Shown here: in pieces, positions 1 to 8,525 of the stretch
Numbering within the stretch: position 1 is the stretch's first letter
Layout of the letters: each line of letters starts with the position of its first letter
Source: Actinomycetota bacterium
Lineage (GTDB): Bacteria > Actinomycetota > Thermoleophilia > UBA2241
Direction of reading: 5' to 3'
NCBI GenBank assembly: GCA_003164655.1
Contig: PLTW01000111.1
Coordinates: 9,469-33,623, forward strand
Length of the DNA stretch: 24,155 nucleotides
Program-made: the position numbers and the translations under genes
The notes under the pieces: model-generated
The model's input: only the letters and a program-made list of their open reading frames with translations
Told to the model about the DNA's origin: nothing
The model's database searches: none

Positions 1-775
1 TGGCCACACCGATGCCGCCGACGATCGTGAGCTGCAGCAGACTGGAGCCGAAGCCGTTCCAGGGATCGACGAGCGAGATCACGACGTGGTAGAGCGGCAG
101 CGCCTTGCCGAGGGCCAGCATCCAGGCCGGCAGATCGCTGAGCGGGGCGCTGGTGCCCGAGATGAACATCATTATGAACCAGATCAGCAGACCGACGCCC
201 TGAGCGGCGCGCGCCGTCGGCGAGAGCGAGGCGATCAGCACGCCGAGCGCCGAGAAGGCGAACACGGCCACCACGAAGGCGACGGCCACGCCGCCGATCG
301 AGACCGGCACGACCACGCCGTAGACAAAGATGCCGAGCACGCTGATGGCCAGGGCGCCCACCAGGCAGGTGCCGACGCCGACCAGGAACTGCGAGCCCAG
401 CAGCGCCCACTCCGACATGCCCGAGGCGCGGAAGCGGCGCAACACGCCTGCCTCGCGATAGGCCGACAGATGCACGGGCAGCGAGACGGTGCCGATCGAG
501 GCCACCACGAGGCCGATGTAGCTGGGTACGTACCAGTCCATCATCTTGAGGCCGTCGTACGAGCCGCCGTCCATGTGCTGGCCGCCGAAGATGCCCCCCA
601 GCAGGACCAGCACGAGCACCGGAAAGGCAAACGAGAAGACCAGAGTCACGGGCTCGCGGATGAGCAGCTTGGTCTCGATCCAGGTCATGCGCAGCAGGAC
701 TTCGACGAAGGTCAGGGCCCAGCGCCCGGGCCGCGTGACGGCTGCCGCGCGCTCGTCTGGAGGCGCTCCGCTCAT
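1..775 (-). CDS. ABC-2 type permease, DrrB-like (partial, runs off window start)
   Basis: The first 258 codons of a membrane permease are read on the minus strand, and the frame is still open at base 1. The protein starts ATG at 775-773 and shares ATGA with the stop of the ATPase gene upstream, so the two are translationally coupled. A cytoplasmic N-terminus of about 40 residues is followed by a hydrophobic segment (VFSFAFPVLVLVLLGGIFGG). A soluble loop and at least four more hydrophobic segments follow, separated by the basic stretch REAGVLRRFRASGMS, which is the usual layout of ABC-2/DrrB permeases. A later segment carries WFIMMFISGTSAPLSDLP, typical of the family before the last helix. It presumably forms the membrane channel of an exporter with the adjacent ATPase. 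The substrate is unknown. Its place at the end of a fatty-acid synthesis cluster makes a lipid or an amphiphile a reasonable guess, but this is inference. Confidence 0.88.
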   Translation of the reverse strand, partial: MSGAPPDERAAAVTRPGRWALTFVEVLLRMTWIETKLLIREPVTLVFSFAFPVLVLVLLGGIFGGQHMDGGSYDGLKMMDWYVPSYIGLVVASIGTVSLPVHLSAYREAGVLRRFRASGMSEWALLGSQFLVGVGTCLVGALAISVLGIFVYGVVVPVSIGGVAVAFVVAVFAFSALGVLIASLSPTARAAQGVGLLIWFIMMFISGTSAPLSDLPAWMLALGKALPLYHVVISLVDPWNGFGSSLLQLTIVGGIGVA

Positions 776-1728
776 TCGGCCATGACGTGGCCGGTGAGGC
801 TCAGAAAGACGTCTTCGAGGGTCGGCGTCTCGACGTGAAGGTCGGCCGGCGCGATGCCTTGAGCGACGAGGGCCGCGGCGACGTGCGCCAGCACGGCGCC
901 GCGGCCCTCGACGACCACGCGCGGGCCCTCGCGCCGCACCGCCTCGACATGGCGCACGCCCTCGAGAAAGGCGAGGTCGGCGACGTCGGTCGTGAACACC
1001 ACCCGCACCCCGGCGGCGTGCGAGACGATGAGGCCCCGCGGGCTGTCGAGCGCCACAACTTTGCCCCTGTCCATGACAGCGATGCGGTCGCAGAGCCGCT
1101 CGGCTTCTTCCATGAAGTGCGTCACCAGCACGACGGTCGTGCCCCTTTCGCGGATCTCGCGGATGAGAGCCCAGGCGACGCGGCGGGCGGCCGGGTCGAG
1201 CCCGGTGGTCATTTCGTCGAGAAACACGACCTCGGGTCCGTTGACCACCGCCAGGGCGACGAACAGCCGCTGCCGCTGGCCGCCCGACAGCGAATGAAAG
1301 GCCGCCCGGCTCTTGTCGGCCAGCCCCCATTCGGCCATGACGTCGCGCCAGTCGCGCCCGCCGGGCGTCAGCGAAGCGAACAGCTCGAGGGCCTCCCAGA
1401 CGCGGATGTGTTCGGGCAGGGCCGACTCCTGAAGCTGGCAGCCAATGCGCCGCCGCAGCTCGCGCGAGTGGCGCGCGGGGTCGAGACCGAGCACCGCGAT
1501 CGCCCCGCCGTCGGGTCGGCGCAGGCCCTGCAGACACTCGACGGTGGTCGTCTTGCCGGCGCCGTTGGGACCGAGCAGCCCGAAGATCTCACCACGCGCC
1601 ACCGCGAAGGTGGCGTCGCGCAAGGCTGTGAACCCACGGTAGGACTTTTGCACGTGGGACGCGGTGATGACGGCCTCACGGCCGTCGAGGTCGCGAAGAT
1701 CGGCTCGGCGCGCCATGACGTTCGCCAT
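772..1728 (-). CDS. ABC transporter ATP-binding protein, DrrA/CcmA-like
   Basis: This is a cytoplasmic ATPase subunit of a DrrAB-type exporter of about 318 residues. Visible motifs are Walker A GPNGAGKT (about residues 53-60), signature LSGGQRQR, Walker B VVFLDEMTTGLD with the catalytic Glu, and switch His in VLVTHFMEEAE. The C-terminal extension of about 90 residues ends in the family's TLEDVFLSLTG motif, which is diagnostic of the DrrA/CcmA group. The Pro usually following the Walker B Glu is Met here, a tolerated variant. The start is uncertain: ATG at 1728 is used, ATG at 1716 and TTG at 1749 are in frame, and none has a strong ribosome binding site. It follows accA by about 30 bp and overlaps the permease by 4 bp (ATGA). 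Co-transcription with accDA and the fab genes is likely. Confidence 0.9.
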   Translation of the reverse strand: MANVMARRADLRDLDGREAVITASHVQKSYRGFTALRDATFAVARGEIFGLLGPNGAGKTTTVECLQGLRRPDGGAIAVLGLDPARHSRELRRRIGCQLQESALPEHIRVWEALELFASLTPGGRDWRDVMAEWGLADKSRAAFHSLSGGQRQRLFVALAVVNGPEVVFLDEMTTGLDPAARRVAWALIREIRERGTTVVLVTHFMEEAERLCDRIAVMDRGKVVALDSPRGLIVSHAAGVRVVFTTDVADLAFLEGVRHVEAVRREGPRVVVEGRGAVLAHVAAALVAQGIAPADLHVETPTLEDVFLSLTGHVMAE

Positions 1729-1756
1729 GGTAGCACGGCGCGCCGGCAACGGCGCT

Positions 1757-2743
1757 TCAGGGCAGAAGTCCCTCGCCGCCCCACACGCCGAGCTTGCGGA
1801 AGCGCTCGCGGCGCAGCAGGCGGCGTTCGCGCGGGGTGAGCTCTTCGAGCTCGCGCAGGGCCTCGGCGATGGCGTCGTGGACCCGGCGCGCGGCGCCCTC
1901 GGGGTTGAGGTGGGCGCCGCCGCGCGGCTCCTCGATCACCCGATCGACGATGCCGAGCGGCAACAGGTGTGAGGCCGTCGGTCGCAACGCCTCGGCGGCC
2001 TGCGGAGCGAACTCCGCGTCGCGCCACAGGATGGCGGCGCAACCCTCGGGCGAGATGACCGAGTAGATCGCGTTCTCCTGCATGAGGACACGGTCGGCGA
2101 CGGCGAGGGCGAGGGCGCCGCCCGAGCCGCCCTCGCCGATCAGCGTGGCGACGATGGGCACGCTCAGTCGGGCCATGGTCAGCATCGTCTCGGCGATCGC
2201 CCGCGCCTGCCCCCCCTCCTCGGCGGCCACGCCCGGATAGGCGCCCGGCGTGTCGACGAAGGTGAGCACGGCCAGACGGTGCCGTTCGGCCAGGGCGAAC
2301 AGCCGCTGGGCCTTGCGGTAGCCTTCGGGCTTGGCCATGCCGAAGCTGTGGCGAGTCTGCTCGTCGAGCGTGCGGCCCTTCTGATGGCCGACGACGACCA
2401 CCGCGCGGCCGTCGAACCAGCCCAGGCCGCCGATCACGGCCCGGTCGTCGGCCCGCAGGCGGTCGCCCTTGAGCTCTTCGAAACCGTCGATCAGGAACTC
2501 TATGTACTCGCTGGTGCGCGGACGATCCTTGTTGCGCGCGATCTGGACGGTCAGCCAGGTGTCGTGGCGGCGGCGCTCATGCCGGTGGCTCTTCAGAAGA
2601 CCCTGGAGCCGGTCCGCTTCCTCCGAGAGATTCACTCCCGGGATTCTTGAAAGCCGCCGCAACTCTTGTAGACGCTGCCCGAGCCAGCCTTCGCGTGCGG
2701 CCGCCTCTGGGTCGTGATGCTGCTCGTCGTTCGAGTCCGTCAA
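1757..2743 (-). CDS. accA: Acetyl-CoA carboxylase carboxyltransferase subunit alpha
   Basis: The alpha subunit of the cytoplasmic carboxyltransferase moves CO2 from carboxybiotin to acetyl-CoA, giving malonyl-CoA for FASII. The protein is about 328 residues, normal for bacterial AccA. The N-terminal helical region (LQELRRLSRIPGVNLSEEA) is followed by VQIARNKDRPRTSEYIEF, then the crotonase-fold core with GHQKGR, FGMAKPEGYRKAQR, FVDTPGAYPG, GEGGSGGALAL and YSVISPEGCAAILW, all AccA hallmarks. TTG at 2743 is chosen because GGGAGG at 2757-2752 sits 8 nt before it. The GTG at 2752 directly abuts that sequence and is less likely. The first 167 bp lie inside the open frame of accD. AccA pairs with AccD in an alpha2beta2 complex. 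No accB or accC is visible here. Confidence 0.95.
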   Translation of the reverse strand: MTDSNDEQHHDPEAAAREGWLGQRLQELRRLSRIPGVNLSEEADRLQGLLKSHRHERRRHDTWLTVQIARNKDRPRTSEYIEFLIDGFEELKGDRLRADDRAVIGGLGWFDGRAVVVVGHQKGRTLDEQTRHSFGMAKPEGYRKAQRLFALAERHRLAVLTFVDTPGAYPGVAAEEGGQARAIAETMLTMARLSVPIVATLIGEGGSGGALALAVADRVLMQENAIYSVISPEGCAAILWRDAEFAPQAAEALRPTASHLLPLGIVDRVIEEPRGGAHLNPEGAARRVHDAIAEALRELEELTPRERRLLRRERFRKLGVWGGEGLLP

Positions 2744-3572
2744 GTTGACCACCTCCCTTCAGCAGACGGAGGTAGTTGGCCACCTTGTCCTTGAGCTCCG
2801 CGCGCGGCACGATCGCGTCGAGATGGCCCAGGACCAGGTTGCGCTCAGCGCTGCCGAAGTCGGCCGGAAGCTGCTCGCGCGTGGTCTGCGAGATCACCCG
2901 CGGGCCCGAAAAATACAACAGGGCGCCGGGTTCGGCCACGCAGATGTCGGCCAGGCTGACGAAGCTCGCCACGACGCCGCCCGTACAGGGATCGGCCATC
3001 ACGGCGACAAACGGCACGCGGGCGTCGTTTACCACGTCGACGGCGCAGGTGGTCTTGGCCATCTGCATGAGCGACAGGGCGCCCTCCTGCATGCGGGCGC
3101 CGCCCGAGCTGGCCACGGCGACGAGCGGCCGGCCCTCGTCGGCGGCGGCGGCGGCCGCGCGCCAGAGCTTCTCGCCCACCACGCTGCCCATGCTGCCACC
3201 CATGAAGCCGAAGTCCATGACCGCCAGTACGCAGGGGGTCGCGGCGATCGTGGCCGTGCCGGCCACGATCGCCTCGGTCAACCGGCTTGCTCCCTGAGCC
3301 TCGCGCACCCGTTCCGGGTAAGGCTCGAGATCGACGAAGTCGAGGGGGTCGAGCGTGCGCAGGTGGCCCCAGTACTCGACGAACGTGCCTTCGTCGGCCA
3401 GCTGGGCGATGCGCTCGCGGGCGCCGATGCGCTGGTGAAAGCCGCAGGCGGGACACACCGACAGGTTCTCCTTGACCGCGGCGGGGTCGTGATCAGACCG
3501 GCACTTGGGGCAGACCCAGCGCCGCTCCTGCGGCCCGGTCCCGCGCCGGGCGATCTCGACCGTGACGGTCAT
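2577..3572 (-). CDS. accD: Acetyl-CoA carboxylase carboxyltransferase subunit beta, with long C-terminal extension
   Basis: The zinc-binding beta subunit of the acetyl-CoA carboxylase carboxyltransferase has 331 residues. The N-terminal zinc ribbon has Cys21, Cys24, Cys40 and Cys43 (CPKC...CPAC). The core shows the AccD motifs MDFGFMGGSMGSVVGEK (about 119-135), SSGGARMQEG (155-164), DPCTGGVVASF (194-204) and PGALLYFSGPRVI (215-227). The conserved domain ends near residue 272 (VANYLRLLKGGG). The remaining 55 or so residues are Arg/Ala-rich then Gly/Ser/Pro-rich, match no AccD feature known to me, and lie entirely over the 5' end of accA. The start ATG at 3572 shares one base with the fabF stop (TGATG), implying coupling. 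The tail may come from loss of an ancestral stop or from an indel. Confidence 0.94.
   Translation of the reverse strand: MTVTVEIARRGTGPQERRWVCPKCRSDHDPAAVKENLSVCPACGFHQRIGARERIAQLADEGTFVEYWGHLRTLDPLDFVDLEPYPERVREAQGASRLTEAIVAGTATIAATPCVLAVMDFGFMGGSMGSVVGEKLWRAAAAAADEGRPLVAVASSGGARMQEGALSLMQMAKTTCAVDVVNDARVPFVAVMADPCTGGVVASFVSLADICVAEPGALLYFSGPRVISQTTREQLPADFGSAERNLVLGHLDAIVPRAELKDKVANYLRLLKGGGQLDGLERRAASRPRGGRTRRLARAASTRVAAAFKNPGSESLGGSGPAPGSSEEPPA
2752..2757 (-). promoter_or_regulatory. Ribosome binding site that decides the accA start
   Basis: On the minus strand the sequence GAAGGGAGG precedes TTG at 2743 with an 8-nt spacer. It touches the other candidate start, GTG at 2752, with no spacer. 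This supports TTG as the accA start. The site lies inside the accD reading frame. Confidence 0.55.
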
Positions 3573-4819
3573 CAGCCGTAGCGCCGAAAGACGAGCGTCG
3601 CGTTGTGGCCGCCGAACCCGAAGGAGTTGGAGGCGGCCACATTGACCGTGGCCGGCCGCGCCGTGTTCGGCACGTAGTCGAGGTCGCACTCCGGGTCGGG
3701 GACGGTCAGGTTGATGGTGGGCGGAATGACGCCGCGATCGATGGTCAGCACCGAGATGATCGCCTCGAGCGCCCCCGAGCCGCCCAGACAGTGGCCGATC
3801 ATCGACTTGGTCGAGGAGATCGCGACCTTGCGGGCGTTCTGCTCGCCCAGGGCGATCTTGATCACCCGCGTCTCGGCGACGTCGCCGGGCGGCGTGGAGG
3901 TGCCGTGGGCGTTGATGTAGTCGATCTCGGACGGGTCGATGCCGGCCTCGTCGATGGCCATGCGCATGGCGCGCGCCTGCGTCACGCCGGTCTCGTCGGG
4001 CAAGGTAAGGTGAAAGGCATCGGAGCTCATGCCGTAGCCGACGAGCTCGGCGAAGATGGTTGCCCCCCGCGCCTCGGCGTGGCCGAGCTCTTCGAGCACC
4101 ATGATGCCGGCGCCCTCGCCCATGACGAAGCCGTCGCGGTCGCGGTCGAACGGCCGGCTGGCCTTCTCGGGCTCGTCGTTGCGGGTCGACAGGGCACGCA
4201 TGGCGGCGAAAGCGGTGAGGCCGACGTTGCAGACCGGCGCCTCGCTGCCGCCGGCGAACATGGCGTCGGCCGCGCCGCGGCGAATGATCTCGAAGGCGTC
4301 GCCGATACCGTTGGTGCTCGCCGCGCAAGCCGTACAGACGGTCGACAGCGGGCCCTTGGTGCCCAGGCCGAGCGAGATCTGGGCGGCGGCCATGTTGGGG
4401 ATCATCATGGGGATGAACAGCGGGCTCATGCGGTCGTTGCCCTTGGTCCACATCGTGCGCAGCTGGTCTTCGAAGGTGCCCAGACCGCCCACGCCGGTCG
4501 CCACCACGGCGCCGACCCGGTCGGGCTCCCTGCTCACGTCGAGCTGGGAGTCGTCGTGGGCGAGGATGGCCGCGGCCAGCGCGTACTGGGCAAACGGGTC
4601 CATGCGACGCTGCGTACGGCGGTCCATGTACTCGAGAGGGTCGAAGTCGCGGACCTCGGCGGCGATGCGCACCGGCAGCGACGAGGCGTCGAAGTTGTGG
4701 ATGAGGCCCACTCCGGACTGGCCGGCGATCAGGCGGCTCCAGAACCTGTCGATGTCGCAGCCCAGCGGCGACACCACGCCCATGCCGGTGACCACGACGC
4801 GTCGGGGATCGTTGCTCAT
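3572..4819 (-). CDS. fabF: 3-oxoacyl-ACP synthase II (KAS II)
   Basis: This cytoplasmic condensing enzyme elongates acyl-ACP with malonyl-ACP. The protein is 415 residues, the usual FabF length. It begins VVVTGMGVVSPLG and carries the Cys-His-His catalytic triad: Cys165 in STVCTACAAS, His305 in NAHGTSTP, and His343 in KSMIGHCLGGSG with Lys338. The Gly-rich end SNSFGFGGHNATLVF is typical of the family. ATG at 4819 is chosen over an upstream GTG at 4852 because AAGGAG lies 9 nt before it and family homology starts here. The gene follows fabG after a 51-bp gap and is coupled to accD by a one-base overlap. The acpP gene often found just upstream of fabF is absent, since the gap is too small. Confidence 0.96.
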   Translation of the reverse strand: MSNDPRRVVVTGMGVVSPLGCDIDRFWSRLIAGQSGVGLIHNFDASSLPVRIAAEVRDFDPLEYMDRRTQRRMDPFAQYALAAAILAHDDSQLDVSREPDRVGAVVATGVGGLGTFEDQLRTMWTKGNDRMSPLFIPMMIPNMAAAQISLGLGTKGPLSTVCTACAASTNGIGDAFEIIRRGAADAMFAGGSEAPVCNVGLTAFAAMRALSTRNDEPEKASRPFDRDRDGFVMGEGAGIMVLEELGHAEARGATIFAELVGYGMSSDAFHLTLPDETGVTQARAMRMAIDEAGIDPSEIDYINAHGTSTPPGDVAETRVIKIALGEQNARKVAISSTKSMIGHCLGGSGALEAIISVLTIDRGVIPPTINLTVPDPECDLDYVPNTARPATVNVAASNSFGFGGHNATLVFRRYG

Positions 4820-4828
4820 GCGGGATCG

Positions 4829-4834
4829 CTCCTT
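4829..4834 (-). promoter_or_regulatory. Strong Shine-Dalgarno site of fabF
   Basis: AAGGAG on the minus strand lies 9 nt before the fabF ATG at 4819. It is one of the few genes in this cluster with an independent strong site rather than a stop/start overlap, which fits separate translation initiation after the 51-bp gap. Confidence 0.7.
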
Positions 4835-4870
4835 AAGGACAGGCCGGACCACCGCGGCCTTCGCTTTTCG

Positions 4871-5622
<752 letters not shown>

Positions 5623-5626
<4 letters not shown>

Positions 5627-6558
5627 CGGTCCGCCTCCCCGCTGGTGGCCCAGCCGCCGTCGAGTGCCGCCGCCAGCGAGTCGATATCGCCCGCGGTCGC
5701 CGTGGCGGCGTCGCCGTCGATCCGTTTGACGAGGCCGGTCAGCACAGCCCCCGGACCGACCTCGAGATACGCATTGTATCCCGCCTCCGACAACCGCCGT
5801 ATCGACTGCTCGAAACGCACCGGCGAGACGAGCTGGCGTTCGAGCAGGGCGGGAAAGCCGTCGTGCTCGAACTCGGTGCTGCAGGTCGAAAAGAAGGCCG
5901 GCGCAGGCGCCGCCCACGATGTCGCGGCGAGCCGGTCGTGCAGGGCGGCGGCGGCCGGCGCGACCAGCGGCGAGTGGAACGCCCCGCTCACCGCGAGGCG
6001 CACCACACGCCGCGCCCCAGCCGCCTTCGCGGCTACTTCGAAGTCGGCCAGCGACGGCTCGGCGCAGCTCACCACGACCTGGCCCGGACAGTTGAAGTTA
6101 GCCGGCCAGGCGGCGTCGAGACCGGCGCACAGCTCTTCGACCGCGCCGGCCTCGAGCCCGAGCACGGCCACCATGCCGCCGGGGTAGCGCGTGGCGGCGG
6201 CGGCCATGGCCTCGCCACGCGCCTTCACCAGTCCCAGCGCATCGCGAAAACCCAGGGCGCCGGTGGCCACGAGAGCGCTGTATTCACCCAGACTGTGGCC
6301 GAGGGCTACGTCAAAGGCAAAGCCACCGTCGCACAGCAGGCGCAGGGCGGCCACCGAGTGCGTGAGCAGGGCCGGCTGGGTGACTTCGGTGCGGGCGAGC
6401 TGCTCGGCCGATCCCACGCGGCAGACGCCGGTGAGGTCGTAGCCCAGCACGTCGCTGGCCTCGGCGAAGGTGTCGCGCGCGATGGCGAAGCCGTCACAGA
6501 GATCGCAGCCCATGCCGGCGGCCTGCGACCCCTGGCCGGGGAACAGGACGGCGATCAC
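5623..6558 (-). CDS. fabD: Malonyl-CoA:ACP transacylase
   Basis: FabD loads malonyl groups from malonyl-CoA onto ACP, linking AccAD output to chain elongation. The protein is 311 residues, standard length. It starts at GTG 6558 with the canonical VLFPGQGSQ. The nucleophile Ser89 is in GHSLGEYSAL, Arg114 is the substrate-carboxylate residue, and His195 is in SGAFHSPL. The C-terminal FEQSIRRL and GPGAVLTGLVKRI also fit the family. The start is set by homology. No Shine-Dalgarno is visible because a GC-rich inverted repeat (6560-6589) sits one base before the GTG. The gap to fabH upstream is 67 bp, the largest inside the fab block. The downstream end overlaps fabG (ATGA). Confidence 0.96.
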
Positions 6559-6559
6559 A

Positions 6560-6589
6560 GGCGCCGCCGGCCGGCCGGCGAAGGGCGCC
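6560..6589 (-). promoter_or_regulatory. GC-rich inverted repeat abutting the fabD start
   Basis: GGCGCC arms at 6560-6565 and 6584-6589 enclose the self-complementary GCCGGCCGGCCGGC. In RNA this would fold as a stable hairpin ending one base before the fabD GTG and covering its ribosome binding region. It could attenuate transcription or block initiation unless ribosomes from fabH open it. GC-rich DNA makes chance hairpins common, so function is unproven. Confidence 0.35.
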
Positions 6590-6625
6590 GGAGCGCGCGC
6601 GATGACGCCGGCGAATACGCGGCCT

Positions 6626-7633
6626 TCACAGCTCCCACCGGGTCAGGCAAGAGCCCCAGGTGAGCCCCGCGCCGAAACCGACGATGAGCAGCCGGTCACC
6701 CTTCTTCAGGCGGCCTTGCGCCATGGCGTCGTGCAGGCACAGGGGGATGGAGGCGCACGAGGTGTTGCCGAACCGGTCGAGGTTGAAGAAGACCTGCTCG
6801 TCGCTGAAACCGAGCTGGGCGGCGACCTTCTCGATGATGCGCAGGTTGGCCTGATGGGGCACGAACAGGTCGACCTGGGCGGCCGCCACGCCGGCGTCGT
6901 CGAGCGTCTTCTGGCACGACTCGACCACGCGCCGTGTGGCGAAACGGTAGACCTCGCGGCCGTTCATGCGCAGGAAGTGCTGGCGGTCGTCGACCGTCTC
7001 GTGGCTGGCCGGGAGCCGGGTGCCGCCGGCCGGCATGTTGAGAAAGGGAGCGCCGCTGCCGTCGTTGCCGAGGTCGAAGGCGAAGATCGAGCCGTTGTCG
7101 CTGGGCCGCACGAGCACCGCGCCGGCGCCGTCGCCGAACAGCACGCAGGTGCTGCGGTCCTGCCAGTCGAGCGCTTTGGAGAGCGCCTCAGCGCCGGTCA
7201 CGAGCACGGTGTCGTAGATGCCGGCCGAGACGAACGCGGTGGCCGTCGCCAGACCGTAGACGAACCCGGTGCACCCCGACTGCACGTCGAAGGCGCCGGC
7301 GTTCACGGCGCCGATGCGTTCGGCGACGATCGACGCCGTGGCCGGAAACAGCGTGTCGGGCACGAGTGAGGTGCTGATCACCAGGTCGATGTCTTCGGCG
7401 TGATGGCCGTTGCGGCTGAGCAGGTCGGTGGCCGCCGCGACGGCGAGGTCGGAGGTCGCCTCGTCGGGCCGGCACAGGCGCCGTTCGCGAATGCCGGTAC
7501 GCGACGAGATCCACTCGTCGGAGGTGTCGATCGTGCGGGCCAGCTCGGCGTTGGTCAGGACGCGCTCGGGAATGGACACCCCGAGGGCCGCGATCTTCGC
7601 TCCGTGGACGAGCCCCCGCCGGAGGCCGATCAC
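6626..7633 (-). CDS. fabH: 3-oxoacyl-ACP synthase III (KAS III)
   Basis: FabH starts fatty-acid chains by condensing an acyl-CoA primer with malonyl-ACP. The protein is 335 residues. Motifs are SSRTGIRERR (N-terminal), Cys121 in DVQSGCTGFVYGL, His260 in VPHQANLRII, and Asn290 in FGNTSCASIPL, giving the Cys-His-Asn triad. The C-terminal GFGAGLTWGSCL is typical. The GTG at 7633 is chosen because it overlaps the fabZ stop as GTGA and the family alignment starts just after it. An ATG at 7984 would add 117 non-homologous residues lying over fabZ. The primer preference (acetyl or branched) cannot be read from the sequence. Confidence 0.95.
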   Translation of the reverse strand: MIGLRRGLVHGAKIAALGVSIPERVLTNAELARTIDTSDEWISSRTGIRERRLCRPDEATSDLAVAAATDLLSRNGHHAEDIDLVISTSLVPDTLFPATASIVAERIGAVNAGAFDVQSGCTGFVYGLATATAFVSAGIYDTVLVTGAEALSKALDWQDRSTCVLFGDGAGAVLVRPSDNGSIFAFDLGNDGSGAPFLNMPAGGTRLPASHETVDDRQHFLRMNGREVYRFATRRVVESCQKTLDDAGVAAAQVDLFVPHQANLRIIEKVAAQLGFSDEQVFFNLDRFGNTSCASIPLCLHDAMAQGRLKKGDRLLIVGFGAGLTWGSCLTRWEL

Positions 7634-8127
7634 CGGTCCTGCCCCGCGCCGGGGCTCAGTCGCGCCTGGCCTGACGCCGTCTCCCCGGCGTCGGCCATCG
7701 CGAACATGAGCTCGCCGCGACAAGCCGTGTCGCCACCGACGGTGGCGCTCACCTTGCCGCGACCCACCGCGCTGCGGGCCATCGTGACCTCGACCGTCAG
7801 GTCGAGCAGGTCTCCCGGCGTAACGACACGCTTGAAGCGCACCTTGTCGATGCCGGCGAACAGAACGAGCTTGCCCTTGTTGGCCGGATGCGAGAGCGCG
7901 GTCACGACGCCCGCCTGGGCGAGCGCCTCGACGATCAGCACGCCGGGCATGACGGGGTTGCCGGGAAAGTGGCCGGCGAACCACCAGTCGTCGGCACGCA
8001 CGAGCCGGCGGGCATGACAGCGCTCCCCCGGGACGAGCTCGACGACCTCGTCGAGCAACAGGAACGGGGGACGGTGAGGGATGAGCGCCTCGATCTGTTC
8101 GCGGGTGAGGGCGACGGTGACGCTCAT
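7630..8127 (-). CDS. fabZ: 3-hydroxyacyl-ACP dehydratase
   Basis: FabZ removes water from 3-hydroxyacyl-ACP in the FASII cycle. The hotdog-fold protein is 165 residues, slightly longer than the usual 140-150 because of a C-terminal tail. Motifs are IPHRPPFLLLDEV (about 16-28) and HFPGNPVMPGVLIVEALAQ with catalytic His53 and Glu67. KVRFKRVVTPGD follows, as in other FabZ proteins. ATG at 8127 overlaps the anti-sigma stop as ATGA, so translation is expected to be coupled to the regulator gene. The 3' end overlaps fabH as GTGA. Confidence 0.95.
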   Translation of the reverse strand: MSVTVALTREQIEALIPHRPPFLLLDEVVELVPGERCHARRLVRADDWWFAGHFPGNPVMPGVLIVEALAQAGVVTALSHPANKGKLVLFAGIDKVRFKRVVTPGDLLDLTVEVTMARSAVGRGKVSATVGGDTACRGELMFAMADAGETASGQARLSPGAGQDR

Positions 8128-8525
8128 ACCTTCACCTCGCCTTCGCCGGGTTTGTGACCGTACTTGCGCTGCAGGCCGATGACGACGGCGGCGAAGGCCA
8201 GAACGTAGTAGCCGTAGTGGCGGATGCGGCGCGGCACGCGACCGGGCAGCACGCCGCCGGTCGCGGTGGCGAGCGCCCGCTCCAGGGCCGACGGCTCGGG
8301 CTGCGCCTCGAGGGCCGCCGTGACGCGGTCGGCAAAGCCGGCCGGTACGTCGACCGTGACCTCGCGCGCGGCGCGCAGCACGGCGCGCGCCGCGGCGATC
8401 CCCTGCAGCTCGGCGGCGCAGTCGCCGCAAAAGCTCAGGTGTCTCTGAAACTCGACGACCCGGCCGTCGTCGAGCTCGCCGTCGATGTACCGCTGTATGA
8501 CCTCGCGGCAGGTGACGCAGTCCAT
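8124..8525 (-). CDS. Zinc-binding anti-sigma factor, putative zf-HC2 type, membrane anchored
   Basis: This 133-residue protein resembles ZAS-type anti-sigma factors. The N-terminus has Cys3 and Cys6, then His29-x3-Cys33-x2-Cys36 (HLSFCGDC), the usual zinc-coordinating pattern. It is followed by a linker and a single hydrophobic segment (about 104-117, YYVLAFAAVVIGL) flanked by basic residues. A short charged tail of about 15 residues ends the protein. The zinc domain would hold the adjacent sigma factor at the membrane until a signal releases it. The tail beyond the membrane is very short, so any signal would likely be sensed in the membrane, through the zinc site, or by a partner. The start ATG at 8525 shares one base with the sigma stop (TGATG), and its stop overlaps fabZ (ATGA). 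Confidence 0.85.
   Translation of the reverse strand: MDCVTCREVIQRYIDGELDDGRVVEFQRHLSFCGDCAAELQGIAAARAVLRAAREVTVDVPAGFADRVTAALEAQPEPSALERALATATGGVLPGRVPRRIRHYGYYVLAFAAVVIGLQRKYGHKPGEGEVKV

Noticed and set aside
772..1728. Loss of function in the DrrA-like ATPase from Met after the Walker B Glu
   Set aside because: The catalytic Glu, signature, Walker A and switch His are intact, and this position varies in the family.
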